Positions 27,325-40,899 of a stretch of 64,000 bases of DNA are shown piece by piece (within the stretch, counting starts at the first letter, position 1; every line of letters starts with the position of its first letter). The translations under genes and the position numbers were made by a program. Source of the stretch: Notospermus geniculatus (taxonomy: Eukaryota; Nemertea; Pilidiophora; Heteronemertea; Lineidae); the NCBI GenBank assembly GCA_002633025.1, contig NMRB01000451.1, positions 105,069-169,068 on the forward strand. Direction: 5' to 3'. The notes beneath the pieces are model-generated. The model was not told where the DNA came from. It saw only the letters and a list, made by a program, of their open reading frames with translations, and searched no databases.

Positions 27325-28714
27325 CCTTTATTTTTCAAAGAAAATACATGCAAAAAGTTGAGACATTCCAAAATGTTTCTCCAACTGTGACAGCAAAGCT
27401 ACATATGTACATCTCTATCTTCTATGACTTGAATTTCATTCAGATTTCATGTGGTACTTGTATACGTAGTGCAGGTTCATGGTCACATTTTCACTTCAGT
27501 GGCCTTTTTGCTTGGTCTCCTGATATCATCTTTGTTAACTTGGAGAAGCATAATTCTTTCCCTTCATTTGAACCTCCAGCATCAGTCACCCAAGAACTCG
27601 GTCTCAGAATTCTCATTATAAATTTGCCAGAACAGTGATATATACGTACAGGACAACAAAATGGTACTCTATGTAACATAACGTAAAGAGAACATAAATC
27701 AATCACTTATATGCTTTTGATGTGGCTTTGATTCCCAGTTTAACTGTAGATAAGTATAGATCACTGATTACGTAACATCGATAACGTGATTAAATGGCTT
27801 TCCAAGGTGATCGAACATGATAAACTCCTCCTCCCCCCTCAAATACATCATACAATTACCGGTACATGGCAAGTTCTTGGGTGATTTTCTGATGTGTACG
27901 TCCAGTACCAGTCCTTCATGTACAATATGCCTATTTCCATCGTGGTGTCATGGTATTGTGCTGTTATTATGCATTTACTGAGTTTTCCTTGCCGACTGNT
28001 ACCTTTATTTTTCAAAGAAAACATGCAAAAAGTTGAGACATTCCAAAATGTTTCTCCAACTGTGACAGCAAAGCTACATATGTACCGGTACATCTCCATC
28101 TTCTATGACTTGAATTTCATTCAGATTTCATGTGGTACTTGTATACGTAGTGCAGGTTCATGGTCACATTTTCACTTCAGTGGCCTTTTTGCTTGGTCTC
28201 CTGATATCATCTTTGTTAACTTGGAGAAGCATTTTAGAATTCTTTCCCTTCATTTGAACCTGCAGCATCACTCACCCAAGAACTCGGTCTCAGAATTCTC
28301 ATTATAAATTTGCCAGAACAGTGATATATACGTACGGGACAACAAAATGGTACTCTGTAATTGATCATGTAACATAACGTAAAGAGAACATAAATCAATC
28401 CTCACAAAATGTGCTTTGAAATCAATCAGTTATTTGCTGTTGATGTGGCTTTGATTCCCAGTTTAACTGCAGATAAGTACAGATCACTGATTACGTAATA
28501 TCAATAACGTGATTAAATGGCTTGCCAAGGTGATCGAACATGATAAACTCCTCCTCCCCCCTCAAATACATCATACAATTACATGGCAAGTTCTTGGGTG
28601 ATTTTCTGATGTGTACGTCCAGTACCAGTCCTTCATGTACAATATGCCTATTTCCATCGTGGTGTCATGGTATTGTGCTGTTATTATGCATTTACTGAGT
28701 TTTCCTTGCCGACT
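27325..28714 (+). repeat. Direct duplication of about 0.7 kb around n at 27999
   Basis: The block beginning tacctttatttttcaaagaa near 27325 and ending ttccttgccgactg at 27998 recurs at 28000-28714 with a few indels, such as small insertions near 28363 and 28402. The copies meet at a single n. It is most simply two alleles placed in tandem by assembly. Confidence 0.8.
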
Positions 28715-28747
28715 GGTTTACAAATGTATATTTTTAAAGCCTTTGCA

Positions 28748-28753
28748 AATAAA
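28748..28753 (+). terminator. Candidate polyadenylation signal
   Basis: An aataaa lies just after the duplicated block and is followed within 60 bases by T-rich sequence. It could end a very long KLF transcript, but several other aataaa words precede it. Confidence 0.15.
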
Positions 28754-30927
28754 AAACCTGTGATACATACTTCTGCTGTCATTTGTCATTTTTTATCAGT
28801 TGTTGGTGGAGAATTAGGAAAAATCATTTCAAGTATTTAAAAAAATTCCTTTATTTGATCTGAAGATGCCCTAAATTTTGCCCTAAGCGACCGGAAGTTT
28901 CCCAGAAAGCCTGAGCTTGTCAAAGGGTACTCTCTCTGTGTTTGACGGAGTAGAGCTACATCCCACGAAGGCGGTGAGGGAGCATCTCTTGGGCGCAGGA
29001 CTGTGTGTGGAGTCTGAGGGTTAATATCCATGGATTCGGCGCCTGTAGCAACCTGCTACACACCCCAAGAACACCACCATTCAGGCGTACGAGATGACCT
29101 AAAAAGTCCGTATTGATAGATCCCCGCCCCCCTCCCCCCCGAAATATCTGGAAGGCGAAAACGAAACCACCACTCACCGTTACCCAGCTGGACTGTCATG
29201 AGGCTGGAATGGAATCGATTACTCAACGACGCCGTAACAACGGCCGCCTCAAATTTGATTTGTCATGACTGATGAAGCGAGCAGATTTAGCAGCCAGACG
29301 CACAAAAAAGCCCGCACAAAGGCCAACTATTGTAACGAAGGATGCATCAAATATATTGCCATCCTTTTGACCCAGGGAGAACTAGGTAAGCATACGGCAA
29401 CGATAGCTTGCTTACCTTTGACGCAAATAAGTAGTAGGCCTAGCCTACGCCTAATTTGTCCGTTTTCAAGAAAATGATGATTGATGGCGTTCTTTTATCA
29501 TTTGACTACGCCTAGGCCTAGAGTAGACCTATTTTTATATCTTTTGGCCCCCTATTCGTTGTCATAAACGTGTCGAACTTTCACCTCACTTGCCTACATA
29601 TTGGTATACAATGTATCAGGGACGCTCGCTTGATGCAGAAGCAAGCAGCCTCCATGTTTCCCCATCCAGAACAGAATGGCGAGTACATTATACTATTGGC
29701 AAGTATTCCAGAAATGTAGGCCTACTGAAGATGCTTAGGTCTACGATTTGAACATCTTTAGAGAGCAGTCAGACCATTATCAACTGCAGTCATGATAAGG
29801 ACCAGGACAGGCGCAGGAATGGACCTCGGCCTGAAGACGAACAGGCCGGCGGTCACGCAGTTCAGTTCAGTCCGTGATACCGGTACATTGTGGTTCCGGT
29901 GCAATCTGTTACCAACTGTTGAGGATCTTCAGGTGCTTGTTACAGGTGCTTGATGCTCTGGCGGTGTGTTTGATTAGGCAGTTGGGAATGCTTTTGGTTT
30001 GTTTCAGCGCCCTCTGCTCCTCTCTGCATTCAGGATTCAGGATGTCCCCCCGTGGGTGCGCCCACCTCCGCATGGGTTCGATTACACCATTACATCATGG
30101 TCACAGATGTTAAATAGAAAGCGTTTTCCCGCGAGAAGGCGATTGAAAAATCTGACAGTCGAAATTATTAACGCATATGAAGAACAAGCCTGGCGGCGTA
30201 AATGGTTCACGTGGAAAGAGTTTGAAATAAAGAATTTTCGCACAAACACACAAAACTGCCTTCGATACAAGAGCAGGAGGCACGAAGATTATTACCTCCT
30301 GATATAGCCCATAATACGATGAAAACGTTCATACACCCTATATTGTACCATGGCTAAAGAATAAAAGATAGAGACTGACCTCAAAACCACTTCTAAATAT
30401 AAATCCACATGTGCGTCCGCCCTTGAGCCCCAGAGAGAATGTGTGACCCCCGCATGGATTTTAGCCAACCAGAAATCTCTAGAAAACCACAAAATACCGA
30501 AAAAAACATATTAATCGTGAAATAATCACAAAAATAAATAGCCGGGACACAACTAGGCATAAAACGTAACATATCCCACCTCGTTGTCTTTGGATACGCT
30601 GATGCTTTAGTGCAGAAAATTCCGTTACAAGCTCAAATTGGACCCAATATAATGGTCACTTATAGGGACTATAGGCCCACGTGAACCAATATTGCTTTCA
30701 CCCAGCAATGTGGCTTTTTTTACATAGGGCCTATAGTTGATTGATCATGCCACAGACTAGTTTCATTATCGTCTATTAAAAGGCATTAGTAGAAAATCCT
30801 TGCGCATCACAGCATCTTTGGGGATGATCAACGAGGTATCACCAAAAATAGTCCTCTCTTATCTATATAAACGTGTTGATAATTATACCCTGATAGTATT
30901 TTAAAATTGTACAATGTCATAAAATGA

Positions 30928-30958
30928 CAGGGTGGTGATTTTAAAAATCACCACCCTG
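30928..30958. repeat. Perfect 31-bp palindrome
   Basis: Arms cagggtggtgatttt and aaaatcaccaccctg pair perfectly around one central base. A related gagggtggt/accaccctc pair forms the core of the element at 54055-54242. Confidence 0.7.
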
Positions 30959-32931
30959 AGATCCGGCGTCAACCACACACGCCGAAGACCACATATTGTA
31001 TTTCGTTCGTGTAACCGGAAGCCGAGCGTACTACAAAATGTAGGCCTAGTAATGAGTGGCATGACTGTTGTCCACAAATAGGCCTGAAACAAAACGAGAG
31101 AAAATTACCAAGCTAAATCGGTCAAAGTCAATGCAGGAAGTAGGCCTAAACGTAATGGGACAGGCAGATGACCGCGTGAAATTGTGAACTGACATGAAGG
31201 AACGATATTTATTTAGTGCAAATCATTAATGATTTCAATAAATGTATACTTGAATGATCGCGGTATTAAAGGGGTGATTATCTGTTTATCTAACCCCATT
31301 ACCTGGTGAGTGGGCTGTGTACGGTAGTTGCACTTATTTTCCATTCATAAGTTGTTGAAGTGAATAACAAGCATTTTAGGCCTAGGTAACGACAGGTGAC
31401 TATCTATATCTATATGTGAAGTCTTTCAGAGATCAAAAGCATCGCAGCCAAATCTACTCCGAAAGTCACAATGCCAAAGAATAGGCCCATCGGGTACGGA
31501 ATGGGGTTATAGATTCCCAATAGACCATAACTTAAGCGAATACAAAAGTAGTTGACGCGTGATTGACGTCATTATGATGTTTTGGTGAAAATTTTTAACA
31601 TTTTCTCTTGATATCAAAAATTTCATCGGACGATTTCGAGGCGTCGTCGTCTGGTACTCAATGGTACAGGAAGTGACATGGTTGACGTCTGACACCAATG
31701 GATTGCATCACTAATCCCAAAACATTTAGTATTTTGTACTTTTTTCTCTCAGTCGGGGTATATCTAATGTGAGTACATGTATAGTGCCCCAAGCTGGGAA
31801 ATTATAAAGGACCGATATTTCGAAACCATATGACAAATGAAACATGGGAGAGACGAAAAACGCCGAACTATATGTAAGCAAACATATATGTAATTATTTT
31901 AGGTTTTGAGGCCGTGGCCTGATTGGCCAATATTAATGCTTTCGTCATTTTCTTGGAACCGAAGTTTTTGTATAGCTATGGCCTGATTGATTGGTATCAT
32001 TCACAAAGGCCTGAACCTCATATTTTTAGTCTCTGTGGAAAAATGAAAGCCTATGTCCGTGTTCAAGTTGTCCGGTTTAGTGACATGACGCGAATAATGA
32101 TGTGATCTGAATGAGGAAGAAATAGACAAAATTGCTAACTTACGTCAATAATCACATGCTTTTCTTGGATTCGGGCGCCTGATTCCAGGAAATATTCTTT
32201 ATAAATACTAACAAAAATAGATATCTATTTTTGATACTAATAATGACCACAAAACGACGATAAGTAGATTTCTGTCTCCGCCAGAAATGTAGGACGGAAA
32301 ACATGAAAAGAACAAGGAACTTAAAAAAGATCACGATTCAAACAAACGGCAACAAAGTATAACACTAGCATATTGAACAATACATGTATAGGCCTATGTA
32401 CATGTACTAGTAATCAGGACGTCCCCAGTGGGCAAGTCCGGTTGTTTCAAAAGATTATCCCAAGGTTCCCTTGCCGTCATTTTGGTGATCCTTTAAATGA
32501 TGTATACACGATGTTACATGATGTATACACGAATAAATTAAATTAAATCTGCCTTGGGGGCTGCCGACGTCAGCTGTGGAGGTTCACCTTCAGCTCCTTT
32601 GGTCCTCGCCATGGGGCAGGAAGGGAGGTGACGCGATCATTATCACATTGACCATGTGGGTGCATCAACAGGTGCATCTTCCCTCCCAGGGCTCAATAGA
32701 AAGTCCCGTGGTTTATGTCATCAAGTCCGCTAATTTGACTAGAACACTCCACAGTCAGAAAAATCCCTGACACATGCGGCGGTCTTGAGGGTATGGTAGG
32801 CCTACTTATGAACTTGGAAGAATCTAGGCTAGCTCTGTGGGAGGGTGGATACTAGTAGGTCCGGTGGGGCAGCTATTGAAGTCCATCACAGAGCAAAATG
32901 GCCTGCTTCCATAGCAGGCATGGCAGGGGTT

Positions 32932-32994
32932 TTTACATCGCTCCTTCACTTACGGTGCGAGTGGATGAAAAGGAGCGGGTACAAACCCCTGCTC
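32932..32994. repeat. Hairpin-family copy (cagcaggggttt)
   Basis: The left side gcaggggtttttac pairs with gtacaaacccctgc, with gctcc and ggagc also pairing. Related units occur at 41769-41845, 57591-57653 and 57974-58035. Confidence 0.55.
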
Positions 32995-34058
32995 TGCATT
33001 GGAGAATGGATTGCCCGCTCTAAACAGAGACAACATAGATCGTCTTTAATTTGCGATTATGGGTAATAGGTGTTACCCACCCAAACCGCTCAAAGTATAG
33101 TTTTGGAACTACATGTACATGTATTTCCATAGTGTCTGCGCTCGTAAAATTTTCCTTGACCGATAAGTACACAACATACTTCTCTTATTGTCATCTGAAA
33201 GTCAGTCGAGTACGTGGCGTTAGACAGCAAAGCTTTCTCAGGTGACTTCAGGTGTGAAGTACACCGTGACACCAATTCAACAATACCAAAACTCACATCA
33301 GATATTTGTCATTCTTAGATGTTTACATTCATCGTTTAAAAGTTGATACAAATCATTGAAATTCTAGGCCATTTCTTTGATTTTACTCAAATCCGATATG
33401 AATGTTTGTGCGGATGAGATCTATCGACGGGAAGATGTTGATATCCGGTTGGGAATAATGCGCGTGGGAGAGCTGTAAAGAACACCCGATGACACTGAAA
33501 TCTTGCACATGAACATAACTCGTAAAGGATGTATTTCTAACAATAGCAGATATATTGATGTTTTTTTCTGGTGTCTTGTTCATTCACAAAATGGCTTCGT
33601 TGCCTCGAACAGTTGCCGTTTTTTTATGGCGGTGAATCTGACGTCGTCCAACGGCGTAACTGCGGACCTCCTGACTCCGACTGTGAAAAAAACTTCGGCC
33701 TACTACACACATGAAATTTTAATGACTGCAAGGCCATTTCATGTTTTGATGGTTACATAGTATGAAGCAAATGTAGTGTGGGGATAGATGTGTAGGCCGG
33801 ATCAACAGTACAGTTGTTGTGAGGGTTGTCATTCTCGTCAAGGACACTTGTCACCAAGTGGGGCAAAAAAAAACTTCTGAAAAAATAATTGTTTTGTCAT
33901 TACAATGTATAAACCTTTGTTGTAATTGAAAATTCCAAACAATCCAGCACAGAGTATATGACGTACCCGTTGCTACAGAAGCAAGAACCTACATCTTTTT
34001 GGGAAAGGTTGACCTTCCCCTGTAGGATCGGTTGTCGCCTACATTAGGAGTTCTGTAG

Positions 34059-34307
34059 CTATTGAAAAATGTATTTTAAAGTAGTATTAGCAGTAACAGA
34101 AGTGGAGACTGACAATTTACGAGTAACGATGGGAGTATTCAGCTGTGGACTCACAGAATTCGATACGTTCTCACACTGACAGGACCTTTGGTGGTTCTGG
34201 TCTTTGGGGGACATGACGTTTTCTGTGGTCCTAAGACCGTCATCAGACGAGTTCATTGATGTAAAGATAAAAAGTAAGAAGCATATAGAGAGGAGGAAGA
34301 TAACCAT
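34059..34307 (-). CDS. Candidate short membrane protein or first exon
   Basis: A minus-strand frame of 82 codons opens with ATG and about 17 hydrophobic residues (MVIFLLSICFLLFIFTSM). Ser/Asn/Thr-rich sequence with several N-glycosylation sequons (NSS, NVS, NTT) follows. This is a signal peptide or type II anchor plus stem pattern. A strong donor-like gtgagt follows residue 53 (NS|gtgagt), so it may be a first exon. No homologue is recognised and chance cannot be excluded. Confidence 0.25.
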   Translation of the reverse strand: MVIFLLSICFLLFIFTSMNSSDDGLRTTENVMSPKDQNHQRSCQCENVSNSVSPQLNTPIVTRKLSVSTSVTANTTLKYIFQ

Positions 34308-34659
34308 AAGGACCAGAAGTGCCCCAGTCCAGAAAGATTACGCCTGACGCCGAGTTCGATTTCTCTTACAGAAGGCTTGGGTCGAGAGTGACGGCAGTGA
34401 TGAGATGCTACTTTGCAGAGGAATACATCTTGTGGAAGGGACCTGCCAGGGGACAAGCTTCTATCGTGACTGTAAGTATACCGTATGTCACAGTCACGTA
34501 GATGTATTCATTGGAAAACGCTCACCGAGAGCTGTCGTCCAGTGAATACCTATTTGGTGATTCTTGCACGTCTTTTTGGATGTTTTCATTTTTGACAAAC
34601 AATTGGTCCTGACAGTATAGAAGGGTTAAATCCGAAATTAACAACGTACGATAGTTGAC

Positions 34660-34722
34660 ACTTGTAACCTAGTGTGCGAACAGTGGCGACACCTCTCCGA
34701 CTGAGCCATCTATATGACAGCT
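34660..34722 (-). repeat. Degenerate tRNA-like sequence
   Basis: Read on the minus strand, gatggctcagtcggagagg matches a pol III A-box, and aggttacaagtgtc lies at B-box distance but has lost the consensus. It is probably a decayed tRNA-derived SINE head and is not a functional tRNA gene. Confidence 0.25.
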
Positions 34723-35732
34723 TTTTAGATTTACAGTTTTTATAAAAGCTTCTTCGCTGCTTGAAACTTAGAGCAATCGACTTCGGAATCAGCGACAACA
34801 AAGACTCACGATGCCTTAACTGCATCACTTTTTAACTTATCTACATTATCTTCTGCATCTATATTAAACTCTCTAATACCAGGCGAACACCTTATATAGA
34901 AGAAGCGGAAGTCCCTGTGCTTACTCGGATTATTTCATTCATCGAGGTACGGCAGGAGTGGCCAAGTGCCCCAGAAGTTTGTCAGGCTCCCTAAACTCCT
35001 CTTTATAGTATCAATACGTTGATGGAATTACTACAACGCCTACACCGTGGAGAAAAATCAAAACAGTTATTTCTAAGACATTTCGTAACCTAATTTTGCC
35101 TGCCTTAGATAATGTAGCAGTAACCCTTATCCCCGCCAAAATAAACGATGTTCAATATCAGAATCAGAGCGTCACTGAAAGCTATGACAAACTATATAGA
35201 TAGTACGCCGGCTCATCGCATATTGACTATAGGATATTCTTAGATGTCGTTGCTATAAATAGACTCTCTCATCGCCGTTTCGGGGGCGTCTGCTGTATTC
35301 GGTATTGCCTTAAATGGATTATGAATGGGATAAACATGTTACTGGAAAATATCGTGAATAAGGCTGTCGTATCAAGTCTACTATTCGTTGAGGGTTATGT
35401 TGTGTTCTGTCATTAGCAAAAGACAGGAATTCCCTTGGAATGAGAGCAGTGAACGATATTTGTGTCACGAATGAAAAATCCCATTGCTTTGAAGTGTGTT
35501 GTAATACGCCTTCTCCAGAGACATGCAATGGAGAAAGAAAGAATATTATGCCTTGTAGCAAATATATACATGTATGTATATACCCCTAATCTTTCAACCT
35601 TCGTTATGATTCAGACGCGTTTGACCTTGCATAATGGATAACCGTTTAATGCTGGGTTTGAAGCACATTAAACGAAGGGATACATGGCTTCGCAGTTTCA
35701 TTCCCACTTCGTTATTTGCAATTTCTGCCCTT

Positions 35733-36323
35733 TCATGTTGTGAGGACTCCGTTGGTGCTTGTCAGTATAATTCCTCCAAGGTTGGTTGTATATAGAGGAT
35801 TAAAGCTATGATTTGCAGCTTTCAGCGTCACCACTNNNNNNNNNNNNNNNNNNNNNNNNNNNNNNNNNNNNNNNNNNNNNNNNNNNNNNNNNNNNNNNNN
35901 NNNNNNNNNNNNNNNNNNNNNNNNNNNNNNNNNNNNNNNNNNNNNNNNNNNNNNNNNNNNNNNNNNNNNNNNNNNNNNNNNNNNNNNNNNNNNNNNNNNN
36001 NNNNNNNNNNNNNNNNNNNNNNNNNNNNNNNNNNNNNNNNNNNNNNNNNNNNNNNNNNNNNNNNNNNNNNNNNNNNNNNNNNNNNNNNNNNNTGGTAAAT
36101 CGCCAGGTGTGAACGCAGAAAATGTCCCCGTGGAATCAAAGTCTGTCATGTCTGTGTGCTTGTCCTCGTGGATTAAGCCTTTGTGCAGGATTATGTCACT
36201 AATCCTGACCACCGTTGACAATGCATGGGATTTGTATTGAGAACTTCCATTCCGAGGAGTTTCACCGCTGTTAAGCCAGTACATGTTGTCTGTGGATGCC
36301 TTCTTGCCGCACAAGGCGGTTGG
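35733..36323 (-). CDS. Exon-like block of unknown minus-strand gene, interrupted by gap
   Basis: On the minus strand the frame from 36323 (after aatgaacag) runs open for 77 codons into the gap. After the gap the same frame resumes for 33 codons and stops at TGA (35733-35735). The 257-base n run (35836-36092) hides the middle, and frame continuity depends on the gap length being right. Residues are mixed and protein-like (for example SDIILHKGLIHEDKHTD). No domain is recognised. The block may be the 3' end of the candidate gene further right, or a separate gene. Confidence 0.35.
   Translation of the reverse strand, partial: PTALCGKKASTDNMYWLNSGETPRNGSSQYKSHALSTVVRISDIILHKGLIHEDKHTDMTDFDSTGTFSAFTPGDLPXXXXXXXXXXXXXXXXXXXXXXXXXXXXXXXXXXXXXXXXXXXXXXXXXXXXXXXXXXXXXXXXXXXXXXXXXXXXXXXXXXXXXXVVTLKAANHSFNPLYTTNLGGIILTSTNGVLTT
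35836..36092. other. 257-base assembly gap
   Basis: A run of n interrupts the minus-strand open frame at 35733-36323. Confidence 0.97.
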
Positions 36324-36889
36324 CTGTTCATTTCATCGGTTGTATGTTGTGAAAATCACAGCTTTCAGACGTTTGCCTTGAGCAATGCAACAGCCAGCGC
36401 GTCGTACGATCAGCAGCAGTGGCGGCAACTGGTGCAATGTCAACAAACGTTTCGTGGCTGTGCAAAAAACAGGAGAGCTACCCCTTTATACGGTCAGGAT
36501 TGAACTGGTCGGCGCTGTGAGAGTCTGTCCACAGTATGGCTGGTTTCTACGCCTACTCGTTCGAGAATAACGGGGTAAGATGGTAATCGCCATCTTTCTG
36601 TAAAGTTAGTGGTAACTTCTGTCATGGGATTGAATAATACATGTACATCGGATTCCCTAAGCTTTCCAATGCACTGCAGTCTCAAAGCGCCTTCATATCA
36701 TCATGGCCCCACCCCAGTCTCTCTAGACTACCTTTGTGGTGGACTCAAGGAGCAGCTCATCCAACGCACACTTCCCATCAGTCTGAGACCAGTTGAGAGA
36801 ATGAAATTGCGCGACTTAGCCGGGAATCAAACCCAATCGGAGAAAAAAAGCCAGTATTGACCTACGAAAAAGGAAAATTACAACCGTGG

Positions 36890-36970
36890 ACTCGGCGGGA
36901 ATCCAACCCGGCCTCTTGGTCGCGAGTCGGAGGTCCAACCACTACGCCGCAGCGCTCGCCGCTTCCAACG
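36890..36970 (-). repeat. tRNA-derived SINE head
   Basis: The minus strand reads gcggcgtagtggttggacc (A-box region), and about 35 bases later gggttggattcccgcc (B-box). It is not a complete tRNA. It looks like the pol III promoter part of a SINE; the body extends toward lower coordinates without clear limits. Confidence 0.5.
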
Positions 36971-37620
36971 CTGGGCATATTCCCAAATTTTATAGGGCAT
37001 GAAAGATTAGCGTTTTGCAAATCGCCGTCCACTCTTTTGCGATTGTAAGGGAAATCAGATGGTTAAACTGATACCGATATATCATGTGTTGATAAAAAAA
37101 ATGACAGGAAGCTGTGACATCTTATTATAATGAGTTCGTTGATGAAATCACGCTGACGAAACATCCACAACATCGACACGTCAACAGACGATCGCACTTC
37201 GCATCAATATCGTAGCATATTTCGTTTCATTCGATAGTCATTTCACCTGCAACATCTCCCCATTTACCGACAGCATCAGCATCAGTCACTAAGTTATATT
37301 TAAGTCACGTCGCTTCGAGCCTTACCAAAAATACCAAATACGAATCTGGTGGGCGTCGTGGTATAAGTAAGGAAACAGTGAGAGTCCCCGTTTCTATTTT
37401 TGGTCTGTTTTCATTTATTTATAGATCTATAGGCTTAGTTTTGTTTTGAAATAGACGTATCAGATGACGGAACGTCATTGCCTCGGTCTGGATTACGTTC
37501 CATGGTTACCAATCTCGTTTTCGTCTCGACTGTATAACGCAGTTACATTAAACGGTAGGCGGATTATCGGCTTCGATACTTGGTACGAGGGTGCATACGT
37601 TGCGTAGAAACGAGGCTCAC

Positions 37621-37863
37621 CTCCAGGGGATGTGGGATTCAGGGTCTTCGTGTACTTTGTATGAAAATCCAGGCTGTTTTTCCCGATATATCGGCTGCTG
37701 CCGAGACTGGATACGTGATGCGGTGTTTCTTTCAGAAGTGATGTAGGTGATTGAAGAACGCGGAGGTTCCATTGACAACTGATCGGGCTTGATAAACGTG
37801 ATCTGTCTGACGTAGACGATAACGGAATTCTTTCTTTTTCTATCTGCTTCCCCATTTGTTGTC
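37621..37863 (-). CDS. Exon-like block of unknown minus-strand gene
   Basis: This 243-base minus-strand block is bounded by ataaccag and AG|gtgagc (near-perfect donor), enters with one base and leaves in phase 2. It gives 80 uninterrupted codons with an ordinary, charged composition (DRKRKNSVIVYVRQITFIKP near the start, HEDPESHIPW at the end). A second frame is open across the same DNA but has less protein-like composition. No family is recognised. Confidence 0.35.
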
Positions 37864-38672
37864 CTGGTTATAATAAGTAGTAATCGAGGCGTGTTGTTTG
37901 TTTATTTGGAACATTGCGCTAAATATTGCGACGATATTCATGACAATATCCAAGGGGTATCTATTTTGGTAACAAGACATCTATTTATATATACAAACAT
38001 TATTAACCAAACTTTGGCCAGGTAGATCATGTGCCCTTCCGGCCATCGTCGCCCATATTTGGAGGGACCGGAACGTTTTGGAGAGAATTCCATATTTAAA
38101 CTTAGGCCTACTTCCGAAACCATAAATGGTAATTTGCAGACTGCAGATGATGCCATCTCATAAACTTCTCGTATTTGTTATAATGCGTTCATTTTTTCTT
38201 GACGATGCACCCACTGGGCTTCGAAAGATAATGGTCTAGTCATCCGAATACATCTAGTCTTCAACGAAACTTTGCCAACAATGCCCCAGCCTCCATTTAC
38301 TTGGTACTCTGAATGGAAAGCTGCTGAAGTCTTCAGTATATTGACCATCCTGGTTCAATAACTTAAGGCAGATCACAACCCCCTATGCCACACCCACAGT
38401 TCCATTTTTTGACAACTTGTTCAGGGCTTAAAAGTTAATTTTCTCATCACGCAAACAAAATGCCCAAATGTACTATAGGAGAATCAAATTTCAACTTTGC
38501 GGAGGTTGCATGCATTTCCATCCCGGTTCCTTGGTCAATGGCAGTGTCACCTTCCACCATTCGCTATTGCCCACCGCACCACAATCCCCTCATGCTTCAC
38601 CATGGCTCACCAGAGCGTAAACCGTGGGTTAATCAAGTCATATTCGTCGAAAAAGTCACAAGCTGTATTCAA

Positions 38673-38704
38673 TTAAAGGTTAATTCTCGCGAATTAACCT
38701 TTAA
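38673..38704. repeat. Perfect 14-bp hairpin with tcgc loop
   Basis: ttaaaggttaattc and gaattaacctttaa pair perfectly around tcgc. No neighbouring gene is recognised, so the role is unknown. Confidence 0.7.
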
Positions 38705-40899
38705 ATGTTTTTGAAAGCCCACAGCATCGCCTCATGTCCCCCTTCACTGCACAGATCCAAACGACGTACCCCGCGCGATTTCTTACGAAAGAAAGGCCGC
38801 CATCAAAACCAAGTTGAGGATCATATTTCTTGATTTCTTCGCAGCGTCGCCGGGTTACTGAATAGAATGACAATTATACATAAAAATATGCGTTTTTGTT
38901 GCATTTAACCAGGTCGATTTTGACAAAACGTGCAACTGACGTCACTCACTGAGCTCTGCAGGTTTTTAGGTGTTGATTCTGTCAATCACGTTGGCTCAGC
39001 ATGCGACCAGTTCCAGCAGATGCGGAATTTCTGTGAAGTAATCATTCCTTCGGAGGAAATTAACATGAAATTCAGATGACGTTCGGCTCCAAAGATCACT
39101 GTCGTGTGTATCAGAGAGCGGCGTCATTATCCTGCAGTGACGGGCGGAATTGTGATTTTCATCGGGCATTCTGAGAGTAATTGTCATCTTCTTTCGTCAT
39201 GATCGTCCATGCGCCATAAAAATACATTTCAGGTTGTCAGCAATGAAACAGGTTTATCTCTCCCGCGGCTCATCAGTTTGACCGAGCGGAGGGCACTTCG
39301 ATCGGTAGTTTGGAGACACGATTTCCCGGGGTGGACGTCGCAGGCACAGTCATGTTGAAAACGACAGCATTTCACAAAGCTTTTTTGCTCCTGTGGCCCT
39401 CTATGGCGTTGCTGGGTCATCAGTGACTTAATACCAAATCACATTCCTTAGGTGGAATTAATGACGGTATTCTTGATTTTCCCACAGAGAAAGTCGTACA
39501 TTGTAGTCAAATCCATCAGTGTTACCTTGGCCAGACTTCAGAATCTTGTAAATTTTATGAACAATGCTCGGCATGCCATGTTCCTTTCCGCCGTTACACG
39601 TGTTGGGTTCAAGTACGACTTGTCAATGTGTGATTGATAGCGTGTAGGATACGGATGGACGATGTAAAGGCCATTATTGCATCCAAGGCATGCACTGAAC
39701 ACAGCTAATCGCTATGCTGATCAGTGCTCACACCCCATCCGCGAAATACTTTTCTTGACTCGTGCAATTCGTTGAAGTTATAGCAACAACGGCTGCCCTT
39801 CAGTCGTTGCCTACAATCACAAGTTGGCATCCATTTGTGCATATCCGGGCGTTTATCACCCCCAGCCTTGCCTCAAAGTGAGTCACCGTCAAACGTCTGA
39901 TGTTGACGAAAGTCATGAAAGTCTTCTTTTCTTCATTCATGGCTGCCGAATGTTGCTGAAAACTGGTAGCCAGTCGCGTTTCAGCCACTGCAATCAGATT
40001 AGCCATGCAGTGTACTATTATTTTGGCGCCAGAGTGGTAGGTTTCAAGTCTATTCTCCACGATGGACGATCCCGGGCGTCCCCGAAGTGGTTAAGCCATT
40101 CTTCCCCAGAGACACAGAACGCTGCGATTGCAGCGTAGCTGCGCCCCTTCTTCTTTGCCAGTAAGCAAGAATTTGACGATGACCAAGGTAGTGTAGGCCT
40201 ACCAATGTCGGCAAATGGTAAGAGGATACAATAAACTTTCTTTGACACCGAAGATGTTCCATCTTGTGCATGGAAACCATCTGATAGGATGCTCTGTAAA
40301 AGAATGCTTAAGGAACAAACCAAAAACTACATTTGTAAGTAGAGCAAAGAACATCAGAAACACCAGAACAAGTTTCTAACAATTCCTTTCTCCAGTTCGG
40401 GTGTGTTTTACAGAATAAAGACCACGTAAATGTTTCTTTACACCCAGTTTTAACTTTAAGCCACGTCAGCACCTTGTTGATCGCTTCAATTAAGTATAAA
40501 CGGCAGGTACATGGGGTGAGAGGTACTTTTAAAAGAAACCATTGAGTAGATAAGATTCTGCGTGGTCTCTCCAGAAGGCTGCTGTGTTGGTAAGGTTTCA
40601 ACAGTACTGGTTGATGTGGTTGCTCTTTTGTTGAATCTCATTTTAAAGAACCAGCGAACTTCATTTCGTCCTCTGTCTTGTCTCCTCCTTGGAAATGTGA
40701 AAAGTAAATGGCTCTAAAGAAAATGATGTCGACATCATTTGTGTTTTATGTGGGTTATCGAACAAATTTAAATGGAATTTGAATTGAAGAAATTACTTCA
40801 GCTCCCTCTACTGGCCAACCGACCCGTTTCATGCATGGATCTATAATTTTTATCCAAATCTTTGACTACTCCGCCGTGGAGACAGGTCCGAATGGCACT

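Larger units (their letters stand above)
28790..34058. other. Stretch without recognised gene
   Basis: I see no conserved protein family on either strand. Notable content: a C-rich stretch near 29120-29140, many aggccta words, a 31-bp palindrome at 30928-30958, a hairpin-family copy at 32932-32994 and tacatgtacatgta near 33110. An open frame at about 30114-30304 (plus) reads as plausible protein but has no splice context or homologue that I recognise. Confidence 0.5.

Noticed and set aside
30114-30304. Plus-strand frame with basic, protein-like composition
   Set aside because: No acceptor, donor or homologue supports it; left as an unassigned open frame.
39800-40323. Overlapping minus-strand frames near 40 kb resembling exons (one after gattgcag)
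   Set aside because: Two frames compete, no donor in phase was found, and they do not connect cleanly to the neighbouring exon-like blocks.
40529-40703. Minus-strand block after catttctttag-like acceptor with a Thr/Ser-rich frame
   Set aside because: All three frames look equally plausible over part of it, so no frame could be defended.
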